From Arenibacter certesii DSM 19833 (GTDB lineage Bacteria; Bacteroidota; Bacteroidia; Flavobacteriales; Flavobacteriaceae): a DNA stretch of 64,000 bases. Both the position numbers and the translations under genes were made by a program. Positions 1 through 8,248 of the stretch are shown piece by piece. The stretch's first letter is position 1. Every line of letters begins with the position of its first letter. The notes beneath the pieces were generated by a model. It did not search any database, was not told the DNA's origin, and saw nothing but the letters and a program-made list of their open reading frames with translations. The stretch spans positions 101,494 to 165,493 of the forward strand of contig NZ_AUCB01000010.1 in the NCBI RefSeq assembly GCF_000429545.1, in the 5' to 3' direction.

Positions 1-1
1 T

Positions 2-175
2 GACAAGGGTGTTAAACAGGAGCTGTTGGATACCTTTGACATTTCTTGGCAAGATAATGTGAAGGCACGGGTTTTTTCTGAAAAGCATGACAATGCCTAT
101 AGAAAAAATAAAAAAGCAAAAGTAAGATCGCAATTTGCTACTTACGATTATTATAAAAATAAATTGGAGAAATAA
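2..175 (+). CDS. ppk1: Polyphosphate kinase C-terminal end (partial, cut by window edge)
   Basis: An open frame enters from the left edge and stops at TAA 173-175, leaving 57 codons. The tail contains DISWQDNVKARV and KVRSQFATYDYYKNKLEK, which I recognise as the usual C-terminal end of Bacteroidetes polyphosphate kinase 1, the enzyme that polymerises ATP gamma-phosphate into polyphosphate. The catalytic histidines lie outside the window, so the identification rests on this tail alone. A strong hairpin terminator follows within 100 bases. Confidence 0.6.
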   Translation, partial: DKGVKQELLDTFDISWQDNVKARVFSEKHDNAYRKNKKAKVRSQFATYDYYKNKLEK

Positions 176-265
176 GACATTTACAATAAGAAGGAGTGGA
201 ACATGTTACCATGGTAATTGAATTATAATGTTCCGCGTATTTCATTCAATCCGCATTTTAGTAGT

Positions 266-306
266 TTAAACACAAAGCCCTCTTTAGAAAAAGGGCTTTG
301 TGTTTT
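266..306. terminator. Bidirectional hairpin terminator between ppk1 and miaE
   Basis: The 12-base arm ACACAAAGCCCT (around 270-281) pairs with AGGGCTTTGTGT (292-303) and is followed by a T-run. On the other strand the arm is followed by A/T-rich sequence. It sits between convergent ppk1 (+) and miaE (-), so it can serve both. Confidence 0.8.
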
Positions 307-334
307 TAATGTTTGTCGGATTTATGGGTTCTTG

Positions 335-916
335 CTATCCGTGTACAGTTTCCTTATTACCTAAATCTTTCATTATTTCGGCTTCATAGGTAAGTAATGC
401 TTCCCATTTTTCATCTACCTCCTTACGATCGCCATATTGCCTAGCAAATTTCAGGAACATAGTGTAATGTCCTGCTTCACTGATCATTAATTTATGATAA
501 AATTCTGCTAGCTCCTTATCTTCCAATTCTTCCGATAAAAGTCTGAACCGCTCACAGCTTCTAGCCTCTATTAATGCAGCATATAATAGGCGATGGACCA
601 ATTGAGTTGTTCTACTCCCTCCTTTTGGGAAAAATTTCATCAAGGCAATAACATAATCATCTTTTCTATCCCTTCCTAAAATTTCGCCACGTTCCAAAAT
701 GCGGTCGTGCACCATTTTAAAATGTCCCATTTCCTCTCTTGCGAGTGCAACCATTTCTTGGACAAGATCAGTGTACTCAGGGAAGCTTACAATTAGTGAA
801 ATAGCAGTGCTCGCTGCTTTTTGTTCGCAGTAAGCATGATCTGTTAATATTTCGTCTATATTCTTTTCAACAATATTGACCCATCGTGGGTCCGTGGGTA
901 ATTTTAAACCTAGCAT
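335..916 (-). CDS. miaE: tRNA-(ms2io6A37) hydroxylase
   Basis: Di-iron ferritin-like enzyme that hydroxylates the isopentenyl group of modified A37 in tRNAs reading UNN codons. The helices carry the expected ligands: EQKAAS in the first part, EEMGHFKMVH as one ExxH motif and SEAGHYTMF as another. I place the start at the ATG at 914-916 (MLGLKLPTDPRW), because family members begin this way. An upstream in-frame ATG at 964 would add 16 unlike residues. An A-rich leader (AAATTAAAAAT) precedes the chosen ATG and a TAnnTTTG-like box reads on the minus strand at 934-941, between the two candidate starts. It is transcribed divergently from eboA. Confidence 0.85.
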   Translation of the reverse strand: MLGLKLPTDPRWVNIVEKNIDEILTDHAYCEQKAASTAISLIVSFPEYTDLVQEMVALAREEMGHFKMVHDRILERGEILGRDRKDDYVIALMKFFPKGGSRTTQLVHRLLYAALIEARSCERFRLLSEELEDKELAEFYHKLMISEAGHYTMFLKFARQYGDRKEVDEKWEALLTYEAEIMKDLGNKETVHG

Positions 917-1087
917 ATTTTTAATTTCTACTTCAAAAATAGAAAGAATAGGGCAATGTCCCATACTATATTCGGAGATAGTTTTATCTTTAATCTTTAG
1001 TTGGTGTGTGACATTAAAATATAGATACCATTTTCAGGCAAGTACTGCAGATGGCTGGTTACAATAACATAATTTATTAAGAGTATT

Positions 1088-1945
1088 ATGGCGTTTAAAA
1101 AAGTTAGTGAGCAATTGTCTGTTATTTTGGAAAACAATGTACAAGAGATTGAAAGAGAGTGGCTGTTTTCAAAATTGGACCAAATAGTTAGCGAGAAGTC
1201 TACCAGGGACCTCTATATGACCTATAGTTTAATTCCTTCCAAAATTACAAAGAACAATTCCTTGACCTTGGAAATATCTGATGATGACCTTAAGTCATAT
1301 TTAGAGTTACAGAAAGCTAATATTCAGCAGATAGCAAGAATATATCTTCTTGTTCGAGTATTAGAAGAAAATTCTGAATTCTTTACCCCTAAAGTGGCGA
1401 ATATTATCCAAGTGTCAGATACCGGTGAATTGGAGACCTTTTTAAAGTTCCTGGTTTTTTTGCCAAATCCTTCCGAGTATAAACATCAGGCGGTGGAAGC
1501 ACTAAGAACAAATATTGCGACAGTATTTAATGCTATCACAATGCATAATCCGTATCCTGCCTTGTATTTTAATGATCAACAGTGGAATCAGATGTATCTT
1601 AAGGCCGCTTTTATGCAACAAGATCTTACCGGAATACTATCGGTAGATGAACGTGCCAATAAGGATCTAGCAAGAATTATTTCTGATTATGCACATGAGC
1701 GTTGGGCTGCTTCTAGGGAAATTGATCCGTATTTTTGGCGACCTGCCGCGGCATTCTTGGAAGACGGATTGCTGCCAGATATGGAAAGGTTGTTCAAGAG
1801 TGAGAATGTTTTAGAGAGAAAGGTAGCCTCTCTCTGTTGTGCAGCCTCTAACTCGGATCGGGCCAAAGACTTATTGGAAAAACATCCCGAATTTTCTGAT
1901 CAGATAGCTTCCGGAACATTGAGTTGGCAGAATTTAGAAAAGTAA
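1088..1945 (+). CDS. eboA: EboA domain protein
   Basis: 285 aa, mostly helical, no signal peptide; it resembles EboA of the ebo (eustigmatophyte-bacterial operon) cluster. The biochemical role of EboA is unknown. In cyanobacteria ebo genes are needed to move a scytonemin precursor to the periplasm, and in Pseudomonas a related cluster is linked to nematode repellence. In known clusters eboA is followed directly by eboB. Here it is closed off by its own terminator (1974-2016), and eboB-F resume only at 11714. The last 43 bases of the gene occur again, in decayed form, near 6871. The chosen ATG is the first in frame. Identification is supported by the eboB-F genes further on. Confidence 0.8.
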   Translation: MAFKKVSEQLSVILENNVQEIEREWLFSKLDQIVSEKSTRDLYMTYSLIPSKITKNNSLTLEISDDDLKSYLELQKANIQQIARIYLLVRVLEENSEFFTPKVANIIQVSDTGELETFLKFLVFLPNPSEYKHQAVEALRTNIATVFNAITMHNPYPALYFNDQQWNQMYLKAAFMQQDLTGILSVDERANKDLARIISDYAHERWAASREIDPYFWRPAAAFLEDGLLPDMERLFKSENVLERKVASLCCAASNSDRAKDLLEKHPEFSDQIASGTLSWQNLEK

Positions 1946-2135
1946 TTTACATAAATACAGCTATTTCTCTAAGAAAAAGAGCCTATTTCCATAATTGGGA
2001 ATAGGCTCTTTTATTTTTAGACTCGTAATAACTCCCCTGCCAATCAGGGAAGCTTTCATCTATTACTCTATTTTACCAAGATCTACGTTATTAGTACCCT
2101 GGGTTTTGAATCAGATTTGGGTTGTTTGCAATTTG
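1901..2135. repeat. Direct repeat copy A (eboA 3' end, terminator, susD 3' end)
   Basis: About 235 bases covering the last 43 bases of eboA, its terminator and the last codons of susD. They align, in the same order and orientation, with 6871-7105 at an offset of about 4970 bases. The best stretch is the terminator: 28 of 29 bases agree between 1981-2009 and 6950-6978. Copy A is the functional one, since both genes it touches are intact. Confidence 0.85.
1974..2016. terminator. Bidirectional terminator between eboA and susD
   Basis: GAGCCTATTTCC and GGGAATAGGCTC form a 12-bp stem (one G-T pair) with loop ATAATT, flanked by A-run and T-run. It ends eboA transcription and, read on the minus strand, susCD transcription. 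Confidence 0.85.
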
Positions 2136-3719
2136 GTTGGATGGGATGGGATAAATCTCTTTTGTAGCGTCGCCGCTTGGTTCGTGGTCCCACCAAGTTC
2201 CATTTACATACTGATCAAACCTAATTAGATCTGTACGTCGTTTGCCCTCAAATATAAACTCTCTTCCACGCTCCGCCAATAATTCTTCCATCGTAAGAGT
2301 AGAGGTAGTATACTTATTACTACTCCAGTCTGCTTCTGAAAATGCTCTTTTTCTACTATTATTTATTAGGTCTACGGCTTCCTGTGTAGCTACTCCATTA
2401 TTTTTACGCATTATAGCTTCAGCCTTATTAAAGTATATTTCCGTTAAACGATACATGATATAATGATTCTCCTGGTAATTTTCATCGTCCAAGGTACTAG
2501 ATTGATACTTGTGAAATCGTGCACCACTATTTTCTTCTCCTTCGGCCATGCTTCCTTCACTTGAAATATCACCTTCACTTTCTTTTCTAATACTATTAAC
2601 GTAAACTAATGGTTGACCACTCCATTCTTCCGTTCCTAATACGGGTTCTGTTGTGCCATATTTATACTGTGGACCAAAAAGAAACCATTCTTTCTTTCTA
2701 AGATCATTGTCGTCATAAGCATCAAATGCAGAAGGAATTACGACAAAGGCATTCCAGCCTCCATACCCAACATTTAAGGCTTCTTTCATATTATCGTATC
2801 CCATAAAAAATCCGCCCCAATCAAATGTAAATCCACCCTGACGGCTAAAGGCTACCTGATATAAATTTTCAGGGGACGTTTTATTGGTATTTCCAAAAGT
2901 TTCCAAAATATTATCGGATAACTGCGGAGTGCCACCTATACCACCGGCTTCACCATTAATAATTTTATTGGAGGCTGCAATACACTCATCGTACATCGGT
3001 GTCCCTACCCATTTCTCTGCATTTAAATATAATTCGGACAACATGGCGTACCCAGCTGTTGCTGTAGTTCTTCCAATGAGTTCTTCTGAGTACAGAGGTA
3101 ATTGAGGCACGTAAGTTTCTAATTCATTTTTCACAAATTCAAATACCTCTGCCCTAGATTGGGTGGGCGGGTTTAACGGTTCTCCAACCTTGGTAATGAT
3201 AGGTACATTCCCCCAAAGATCCATTATTTTCATGTAATGGAAAGCTCTTAGGACATACAACTCTGCTAAGATCGATTTTAATTCTTCCTCAGTCATCCCT
3301 AATGATGTTGGATCTTGGATCCCTGAAAGGTCTTCTATAGCTCCATTTACGTAACCTACTCCGGTCCACATTAATACCCATGCAGATCGCATCCTTCCTT
3401 CGTTGCTTGTCCATGTGTGATAATGTTGGCGAAAATGGTCTCCTGAGTCGTAACCATGGCGTCCTTTTTGTGGCCACGCCAATTGATCGGATGATAGTTC
3501 CGAATGATAGTAGTATCCACTTTGTCCGGTGGGTGCCAGCCAAGCTTGCATATGCGTAAATGGTCTTAAAGCTCCTTGGAGTACCTCTGTCTTGTTATTA
3601 TAGAAATTACCTGAATTTAACTCGCTATAGATCTTTTCATCCAGATCGGTACATGCGCTAGTAAAGAACAGTAAAAATGCCCCTAATACGCCTGCTTTTG
3701 TTGTTATAGAATATTTCAT
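2091..3719 (-). CDS. SusD/RagB-family outer-membrane nutrient-binding lipoprotein
   Basis: 542 aa. The signal peptide ends in a lipobox with Cys23 (FFTSAC), so it is predicted to be a surface lipoprotein. SusD proteins form the lid over their partner SusC porin and bind the glycan or other nutrient. The family features are visible: helical TPR-like core (YVLRAFHYMKIMDLWGNVP near residue 155), MYRLTEIYFNKAEA, the ERGREFIFEGKRRTDLIR motif near the end, and the typical tail NPNLIQNPGY. It starts 15 bases after the susC stop, so the two are one operon. The substrate cannot be read from sequence; neighbouring DUF1080 and ThuA/sugar dehydrogenase genes suggest a glycoside. Confidence 0.93.
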   Translation of the reverse strand: MKYSITTKAGVLGAFLLFFTSACTDLDEKIYSELNSGNFYNNKTEVLQGALRPFTHMQAWLAPTGQSGYYYHSELSSDQLAWPQKGRHGYDSGDHFRQHYHTWTSNEGRMRSAWVLMWTGVGYVNGAIEDLSGIQDPTSLGMTEEELKSILAELYVLRAFHYMKIMDLWGNVPIITKVGEPLNPPTQSRAEVFEFVKNELETYVPQLPLYSEELIGRTTATAGYAMLSELYLNAEKWVGTPMYDECIAASNKIINGEAGGIGGTPQLSDNILETFGNTNKTSPENLYQVAFSRQGGFTFDWGGFFMGYDNMKEALNVGYGGWNAFVVIPSAFDAYDDNDLRKKEWFLFGPQYKYGTTEPVLGTEEWSGQPLVYVNSIRKESEGDISSEGSMAEGEENSGARFHKYQSSTLDDENYQENHYIMYRLTEIYFNKAEAIMRKNNGVATQEAVDLINNSRKRAFSEADWSSNKYTTSTLTMEELLAERGREFIFEGKRRTDLIRFDQYVNGTWWDHEPSGDATKEIYPIPSNQIANNPNLIQNPGY

Positions 3720-3734
3720 TTTAGTGTAAGTTTT

Positions 3735-6686
3735 TTAGAATCCAACGTTTAAACCAATTGTAAATGTCTGTGTGCGGGGATAGAAGCTTCTTCCATCTAT
3801 ACCTGCGGTAAAGCCGGTATCCTGTAGTTCTGGATCTATACCGCTGTAATTTGTAAAAGTAGCAAGGTTTTTACCGCTAGCGTACAACCGTAAGTTCTTA
3901 ATATATTCAGACGGAAAATCAAAGTTATAACCTAAGGTGATATTGTCTAATTTTACAAAATCCCCTTTTTCAAGATAGTAGTCGGAATATTGAGGATCGT
4001 CATTTAATTCCGTATGAGTAGTAACAGCGCTCTTTAATATGTTGTTTGGTAACCATTTTCTGTTTCCGAAGTACATTTCTTTGGTGTTCAGTATATCGAA
4101 TCCAAATTTTCCTCTAAAAAAGATAGATAGGTCAAAATTTTTGTACGTTATGGTATTACCTAAAGATGCGTTAACCTTGGGAACTCCATTTCCTATAATG
4201 GAGAGATCATCCTCGTTCATATCTGTAGCTAGTGCTGTGGTACCATCTGCTTTGTGGAATAGCCACTTGCCCTCGTCATTAAATCCTGCGAAACGTTTTC
4301 CATAAAAATTTCCTACAGAACCACCTTCTTCCAAGCGTATGGCACTCCCTAGATTTCCTGGGGAAGGCAATCCCCCAAATTCTAACCAGTTGGCCTGGAA
4401 AGCATCATTGGAAAGTACTTCTAATTTATTGGTTTGGTAGCTAAAGGTAAGGTCTGTGCTCCATTTAAGGTCATCATTTGTAACGGGAATCGCCGATATT
4501 AGGAATTCCACCCCTTTGTTGGTCAATGTTCCCACATTGGTATAAAGTTTATCTCTTAGGAAGGGGGGTTGCTGCGCTGTATATTCGTATAATAGGTCCG
4601 TAGTCTTGCGTTGATAAACATCTACCGATCCACTTAAACGGTTATTTAGAAATGCAAAATCCAACCCTAAATTAAATTCTTTTTTTTCTTCCCATTTTAA
4701 ATCTGGGTTAGGGTTTCTGGCAGCGCCGTAAGTTTGATAGTATACACCGTCTTGTGGGTATACTCCACCGGTACCCAGACTAACAATAGATTGGTAGTTG
4801 GGTATGCCTTGATTCCCAGTTACTCCATATCCCAGCCTCAACTTAAGGTTATCGATATAATCTACATCATTTAAAAAGGTTTCCTCACTTAGGCTCCAAC
4901 CTATTGACGCTGCCGGGAAATTACCCCATTTGTTATTGTTTCCAAAGCGGGATGAGCCTTCACGTCTAAGGATTAGCTGAGCAAAATATTTGTTGTCATA
5001 GGAATAGTTGACCCTACCAAAAAAACCGATCAAAGTATTGTCTTCTTTAAAACTACCCATTCCTGGTCTAGGTAATTGGGTATTGTTGATGGCCGACCCT
5101 GCGCCCAAATTCCAGTCCAAAAAACCATCAGTAGTAAAACCACTATTATTAACATTGAACTCTTCCCTTGTGCCATATTGGTAACTATATCCTAAAATTG
5201 CGTTTACCGTATGTATATCAGCAAACGTATTAATGTAGTTAATGGTTGTTTCCAAAGTTTTGGACCAATCTAGGTAGTTGGCTTTAGAGGCGTACGCTGT
5301 ACCTAAATATTGAGAGTTTTCTCTTTGCTCCCAATCTTTGGTAGATCTATAGTACCTATCGTTATAAGCGTTTCTAACATAGGACCCAAAAACACTTCCG
5401 CTAAGTCCTTTTGCTATTTGAAGAGTTAATTTTAAATCTCCAGAAAAAGTTTGTTGGTCTCTCTCGTTAATTCTATTCTCTAAACGGGATAGTGGATTGT
5501 AATTGTTGTAGGCCTGCGTTTCAAAAAAACTTCCATCTGGATTGATTAGAGGAGCGGTAGGATTTCTTTGAATTGCTTGCTCAAAATCTCCAGTGCTACC
5601 TCCTAACAAGTTAGCTTTGTTAAAGTTTCCGGCAAGGTTTGCTTGTAAGGTCAGCAGATCATTTAAACCAGTATGGTTAACTCCAATTCTTCCACCAAAT
5701 TGCTGCCGACCATTTTCTTTGGCTATTCCTTCGGCATCGTTGTAGAATAAAGAAGCCCTATAATTTGTTTTTGCATCCCCACCTGAAGCAGATAAGTTGT
5801 GATATTGACTAAGATTGTTCTTGTTGATTAATTCATCGTACAGATCAGTTGAATAACCTAGGTCCTGATTTTGGGCAATAAGGCCTTCTGTGATAAGGGA
5901 CCTGAATTCGTCTGGTCGTAAATAATTGGGCTTTTTGTCTACTATATCTCGTTGTACGTACGTGTTGTATTCAAAGGAAGCTTCTCCCGATTTCCCTTTT
6001 TTAGTAGTGATCAGGATTACACCAGCATTTCCTCTTGTACCATATATGGCAGCAGCAGAACCATCTTTTAAAACATCTATAGATGCAATATCATCTTGTT
6101 GAAGGAGATCTAAATTTCCTCCTGGAATGCCATCTACTACTATTAAAGGCGATAGGGTGCCTGTAAGGGAAGAAACTCCTCTTAGTTGGATAGATGCACC
6201 TTGGTTGGGATTATTACCCTGTGTCCTGGTAATATTTAGCCCAGCAACTTTTCCCTGAATTAGGTCCATCGGGGAGCGGGATCCACCTTGATTGAAATCT
6301 TCTGCTTTCACAGTGGAAATGGCCGAGGTAACCTCTTTTCTTGTCAAAGTACCATAACCTACAACCACCACTTCTTCCAGTGCTTGTGCATCTTCTTCCA
6401 AAGTGGTATTAATTGTGCTTCTTCCATTTATTATTACTTCTTGGGTCTTAAAACCAATATAGCTAAACACCAGTGTGGCATTAGGGGAAACGTTGGTAAG
6501 TGAATAGTTGCCATCAAAATCTGTTTGAGTGCCTGTGGAGGATCCTTTTATAAGAATGTTGACTCCAGGAAGTGGGCCATTTTGATCCGAGACCGTTCCT
6601 GATACATTAAGGTTCTGTGCTGTAAGTAGTCCTGTAAAAATAAGGAATACGAAAAGCATGGCTCCTTTTAAAAAGTTTTTCTTCAT
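3735..6686 (-). CDS. SusC/RagA-family TonB-linked outer-membrane transporter
   Basis: 983 aa. Signal peptide to about residue 23 (LLTAQ), then a carboxypeptidase-regulatory-like domain (about 27-105; GTVSDQNGPLPGVNI, DFDGNYSL), a TonB-box/plug region beginning EEVVVVGYG (about 108) with the plug's VDGIPGG and AAIYGTRGNAGVILI, and a long beta-barrel ending in FTIGLNVGF, where the terminal aromatic residue is the usual barrel signal. It imports the substrate captured by SusD, powered by TonB-ExbBD. First gene of the susCD operon; its 5' leader holds a perfect 12-base inverted repeat. No sigma or anti-sigma factor gene lies nearby, so control must come from elsewhere or from the leader. Confidence 0.93.
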   Translation of the reverse strand: MKKNFLKGAMLFVFLIFTGLLTAQNLNVSGTVSDQNGPLPGVNILIKGSSTGTQTDFDGNYSLTNVSPNATLVFSYIGFKTQEVIINGRSTINTTLEEDAQALEEVVVVGYGTLTRKEVTSAISTVKAEDFNQGGSRSPMDLIQGKVAGLNITRTQGNNPNQGASIQLRGVSSLTGTLSPLIVVDGIPGGNLDLLQQDDIASIDVLKDGSAAAIYGTRGNAGVILITTKKGKSGEASFEYNTYVQRDIVDKKPNYLRPDEFRSLITEGLIAQNQDLGYSTDLYDELINKNNLSQYHNLSASGGDAKTNYRASLFYNDAEGIAKENGRQQFGGRIGVNHTGLNDLLTLQANLAGNFNKANLLGGSTGDFEQAIQRNPTAPLINPDGSFFETQAYNNYNPLSRLENRINERDQQTFSGDLKLTLQIAKGLSGSVFGSYVRNAYNDRYYRSTKDWEQRENSQYLGTAYASKANYLDWSKTLETTINYINTFADIHTVNAILGYSYQYGTREEFNVNNSGFTTDGFLDWNLGAGSAINNTQLPRPGMGSFKEDNTLIGFFGRVNYSYDNKYFAQLILRREGSSRFGNNNKWGNFPAASIGWSLSEETFLNDVDYIDNLKLRLGYGVTGNQGIPNYQSIVSLGTGGVYPQDGVYYQTYGAARNPNPDLKWEEKKEFNLGLDFAFLNNRLSGSVDVYQRKTTDLLYEYTAQQPPFLRDKLYTNVGTLTNKGVEFLISAIPVTNDDLKWSTDLTFSYQTNKLEVLSNDAFQANWLEFGGLPSPGNLGSAIRLEEGGSVGNFYGKRFAGFNDEGKWLFHKADGTTALATDMNEDDLSIIGNGVPKVNASLGNTITYKNFDLSIFFRGKFGFDILNTKEMYFGNRKWLPNNILKSAVTTHTELNDDPQYSDYYLEKGDFVKLDNITLGYNFDFPSEYIKNLRLYASGKNLATFTNYSGIDPELQDTGFTAGIDGRSFYPRTQTFTIGLNVGF

Positions 6687-6690
6687 GATT

Positions 6691-6730
6691 GATAATTTAG
6701 AAATAGTTAATTCTCAACTTCTAAATTATC
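6691..6730 (-). promoter_or_regulatory. 12-bp perfect inverted repeat in the susC leader
   Basis: GATAATTTAGAA (6691-6702) and TTCTAAATTATC (6719-6730) are exact reverse complements separated by 16 bases. The proximal arm is only four bases from the susC ATG. If transcription begins near 6742, as the box at 6749-6756 suggests, the structure fills the whole 5' leader and could hide the translation start. As DNA it could be an operator. Confidence 0.6.
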
Positions 6731-6748
6731 ATATGGTTTTATAATATG

Positions 6749-6756
6749 CAAATTTA
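6749..6756 (-). promoter_or_regulatory. Predicted susC promoter -7 element
   Basis: The minus strand reads TAAATTTG, a full match to the Bacteroidetes TAnnTTTG consensus, about 63 bases upstream of the susC ATG. I see no convincing -33 TTG at 17-20 bases, so the assignment is moderate. Confidence 0.5.
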
Positions 6757-6861
6757 CTATGATTCTCTTACGAATATTATAGTTTAAAATAGCTATTAAT
6801 GTAGTGTTAATACTGCGAATTTTAATCAGATTATGTGTTGTTTTTTAACAATATACAATTA

Positions 6862-6913
6862 CTAATAGACCAAATAGCTTCTGGAACATTGAGCTGGGGA
6901 ATTTAGAAAGTAA
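6862..6913 (+). pseudogene. Relic of the eboA 3' end
   Basis: In one frame it reads LIDQIASGTLSW, against SDQIASGTLSW at the end of intact eboA, then frame is lost by small deletions before the remnant of NLEK. No start or upstream part is present. It is the first piece of direct repeat copy B and lies between susC and the DUF1080 gene, where it has no coding role. Confidence 0.8.
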
Positions 6914-7105
6914 TTTAAATTACTAGGGCTATTTTTAATATAAAAAGAACCTATTTCCATAATTGGGAATAGGCTCTATTACTTATCTGCTTTTAATATT
7001 TCCCCTGGTAATCAGGGAAGGTCACCTCCATTAATCTAATTAACCAAACTTACATTATTAATATCTTGGATCTTGTTTTGAATTTGGATTATTCGCAATT
7101 TCTTG
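6871..7105. repeat. Direct repeat copy B (eboA relic, terminator, susD-like tail of DUF1080 gene)
   Basis: Same order as copy A at 1901-2135. The part matching the susD 3' end now forms the 3' end of the DUF1080 gene, giving that protein a SusD-like tail (IANNPN..Q.P.Y). The spacing between copies (about 4970 bases) equals the length of one susCD unit. Confidence 0.85.
6944..6984 (-). terminator. Terminator downstream of the DUF1080 gene (duplicate of the eboA/susD one)
   Basis: CCTATTTCC and GGGAATAGG form the stem around ATAATT. The base of the stem is weaker than in copy A (GAACC facing GGCTC). It lies about 75 bases beyond the DUF1080 stop codon and is flanked by A/T-rich sequence. Confidence 0.6.
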
Positions 7106-7903
7106 AACCTCGACGAGGTTATTCATTTCTAAAAACTCATAGGAAATATTCTTAAAGGCCATGGGACCATGGTCTCCTTGTATCATTAAAGGACCTGTAG
7201 CCGATTCGTCTGATGATATAGGGCCTCCAGTAGGTAAAGGGACTTCCACGTTGCTGTGGATCAACACTCCATTTAATTCCACCGCTACAAATTTTGCATT
7301 GGCAATTTTTTCTCCGATATCATTAAACCTAGGGGCTTGGAAATGTATTTTTATAGTTTGCCACTCTCCAGGTGCCTTATAAGGGCTCGAGTTAGGTGCA
7401 ATACCCATAAATGCTTTTGATGGCGCTGTTTCCCAATTTCTGTGGATTCCCCCAAAATCACTGGAATTAGGGTTTGTTACTCCATAGCTATCCTTTAACT
7501 GCAGCTCATACCTTCCTTGTAAATATATTCCGGAGTTGGATGCTTTAGGAATAAGTATCTCCATTTCCAATTTTATATCGCCATGTTCCCATTGAGTAAG
7601 AAGGTTGTCTTTTTTTGTAAAACTATAGTTGTTATAAAGAACTCCTGTCCCAGGGGTAACCGTTATGGGATTGCGCTGTTTTAATTGTTTTTTCTGCAAC
7701 CTTTTTTGGTTTTTGTTCAAGTTTGCCTGCGCCTCATCCTGATGAGTGTGAACAGCGATATCAGGGTCTGCAATGACATATCCGACAATTTCCCAGTTCC
7801 CGGCTTGGTCCATAAAATCATCTAAATTTGTAAGAGTAAATTTCTCCTGGGCCAATGCGAATGACCCACAAAGTAGCGCTAAGATTAAAAGTTTGATGTT
7901 CAT
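7058..7903 (-). CDS. DUF1080 family protein (3-keto-disaccharide hydrolase type), secreted
   Basis: 281 aa with a signal peptide cleaved near residue 18 (CGSFALAQ). The concanavalin-like beta-sandwich of the DUF1080 family is seen from about 75 to 255: LLTQWEHGDIKLEMEILIPK, NSGIYLQGRYELQL, GEWQTIKIHFQAPRF, VAVELNGVLIH, GPLMIQGDHGPMAFKNI. Family members cleave 3-keto-glycosides or sit in loci with the dehydrogenases that make them. After FKNISYEFLE, where such proteins normally stop, this one has about 20 more residues ending EIANNPNSKQDPRY, nine of whose 14 residues match the tail of the adjacent SusD; that part was probably acquired by recombination. It is divergent from the ThuA/dehydrogenase gene. 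Confidence 0.8.
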   Translation of the reverse strand: MNIKLLILALLCGSFALAQEKFTLTNLDDFMDQAGNWEIVGYVIADPDIAVHTHQDEAQANLNKNQKRLQKKQLKQRNPITVTPGTGVLYNNYSFTKKDNLLTQWEHGDIKLEMEILIPKASNSGIYLQGRYELQLKDSYGVTNPNSSDFGGIHRNWETAPSKAFMGIAPNSSPYKAPGEWQTIKIHFQAPRFNDIGEKIANAKFVAVELNGVLIHSNVEVPLPTGGPISSDESATGPLMIQGDHGPMAFKNISYEFLEMNNLVEVQEIANNPNSKQDPRY

Positions 7904-8248
7904 ATTAATGTAGGTTTTATCGTAATTATTTTTGGTTGATACTATTGTAATTCGATAGGTAATCTAGTTGTACTGGATTATTGTTTAATAGCACGTTTTT
8001 TATTTAACGCCAAAATCGGAAACGTGTTGTATAATAATTTTTTTCTATGAAAATTTGTTGTTCACTCACTTCTCATAGATGAAAGTTAGCGGAGATAATA
8101 TAAAGGTCAATTTTGAAAAGATATGATTGAAATAACTACAGATGTCAAGCACTTCGTCCTAGTATTTTTCTTTACATTAGTAAAATCTATAACCAATTAC
8201 TATATCGCTCGTTGCGTATAACTTGCAAAGGGTTCAAAAAAAAATAAA
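7904..8248. other. Divergent intergenic region between the DUF1080 and ThuA/dehydrogenase genes
   Basis: 345 bases, A/T rich. A TAnnTTTG match (TATTTTTG, 7927-7934, plus strand) is 315 bases from the downstream ATG, and no paired -33 element is evident. No ORF or hairpin that I trust. It must hold promoters for both genes. Confidence 0.4.

Noticed and set aside
8015..8045. GGAAACGTGTTG-like sequence as a LacI-family operator
   Set aside because: The two halves are not reverse complements of each other to a useful degree and no LacI gene is nearby.
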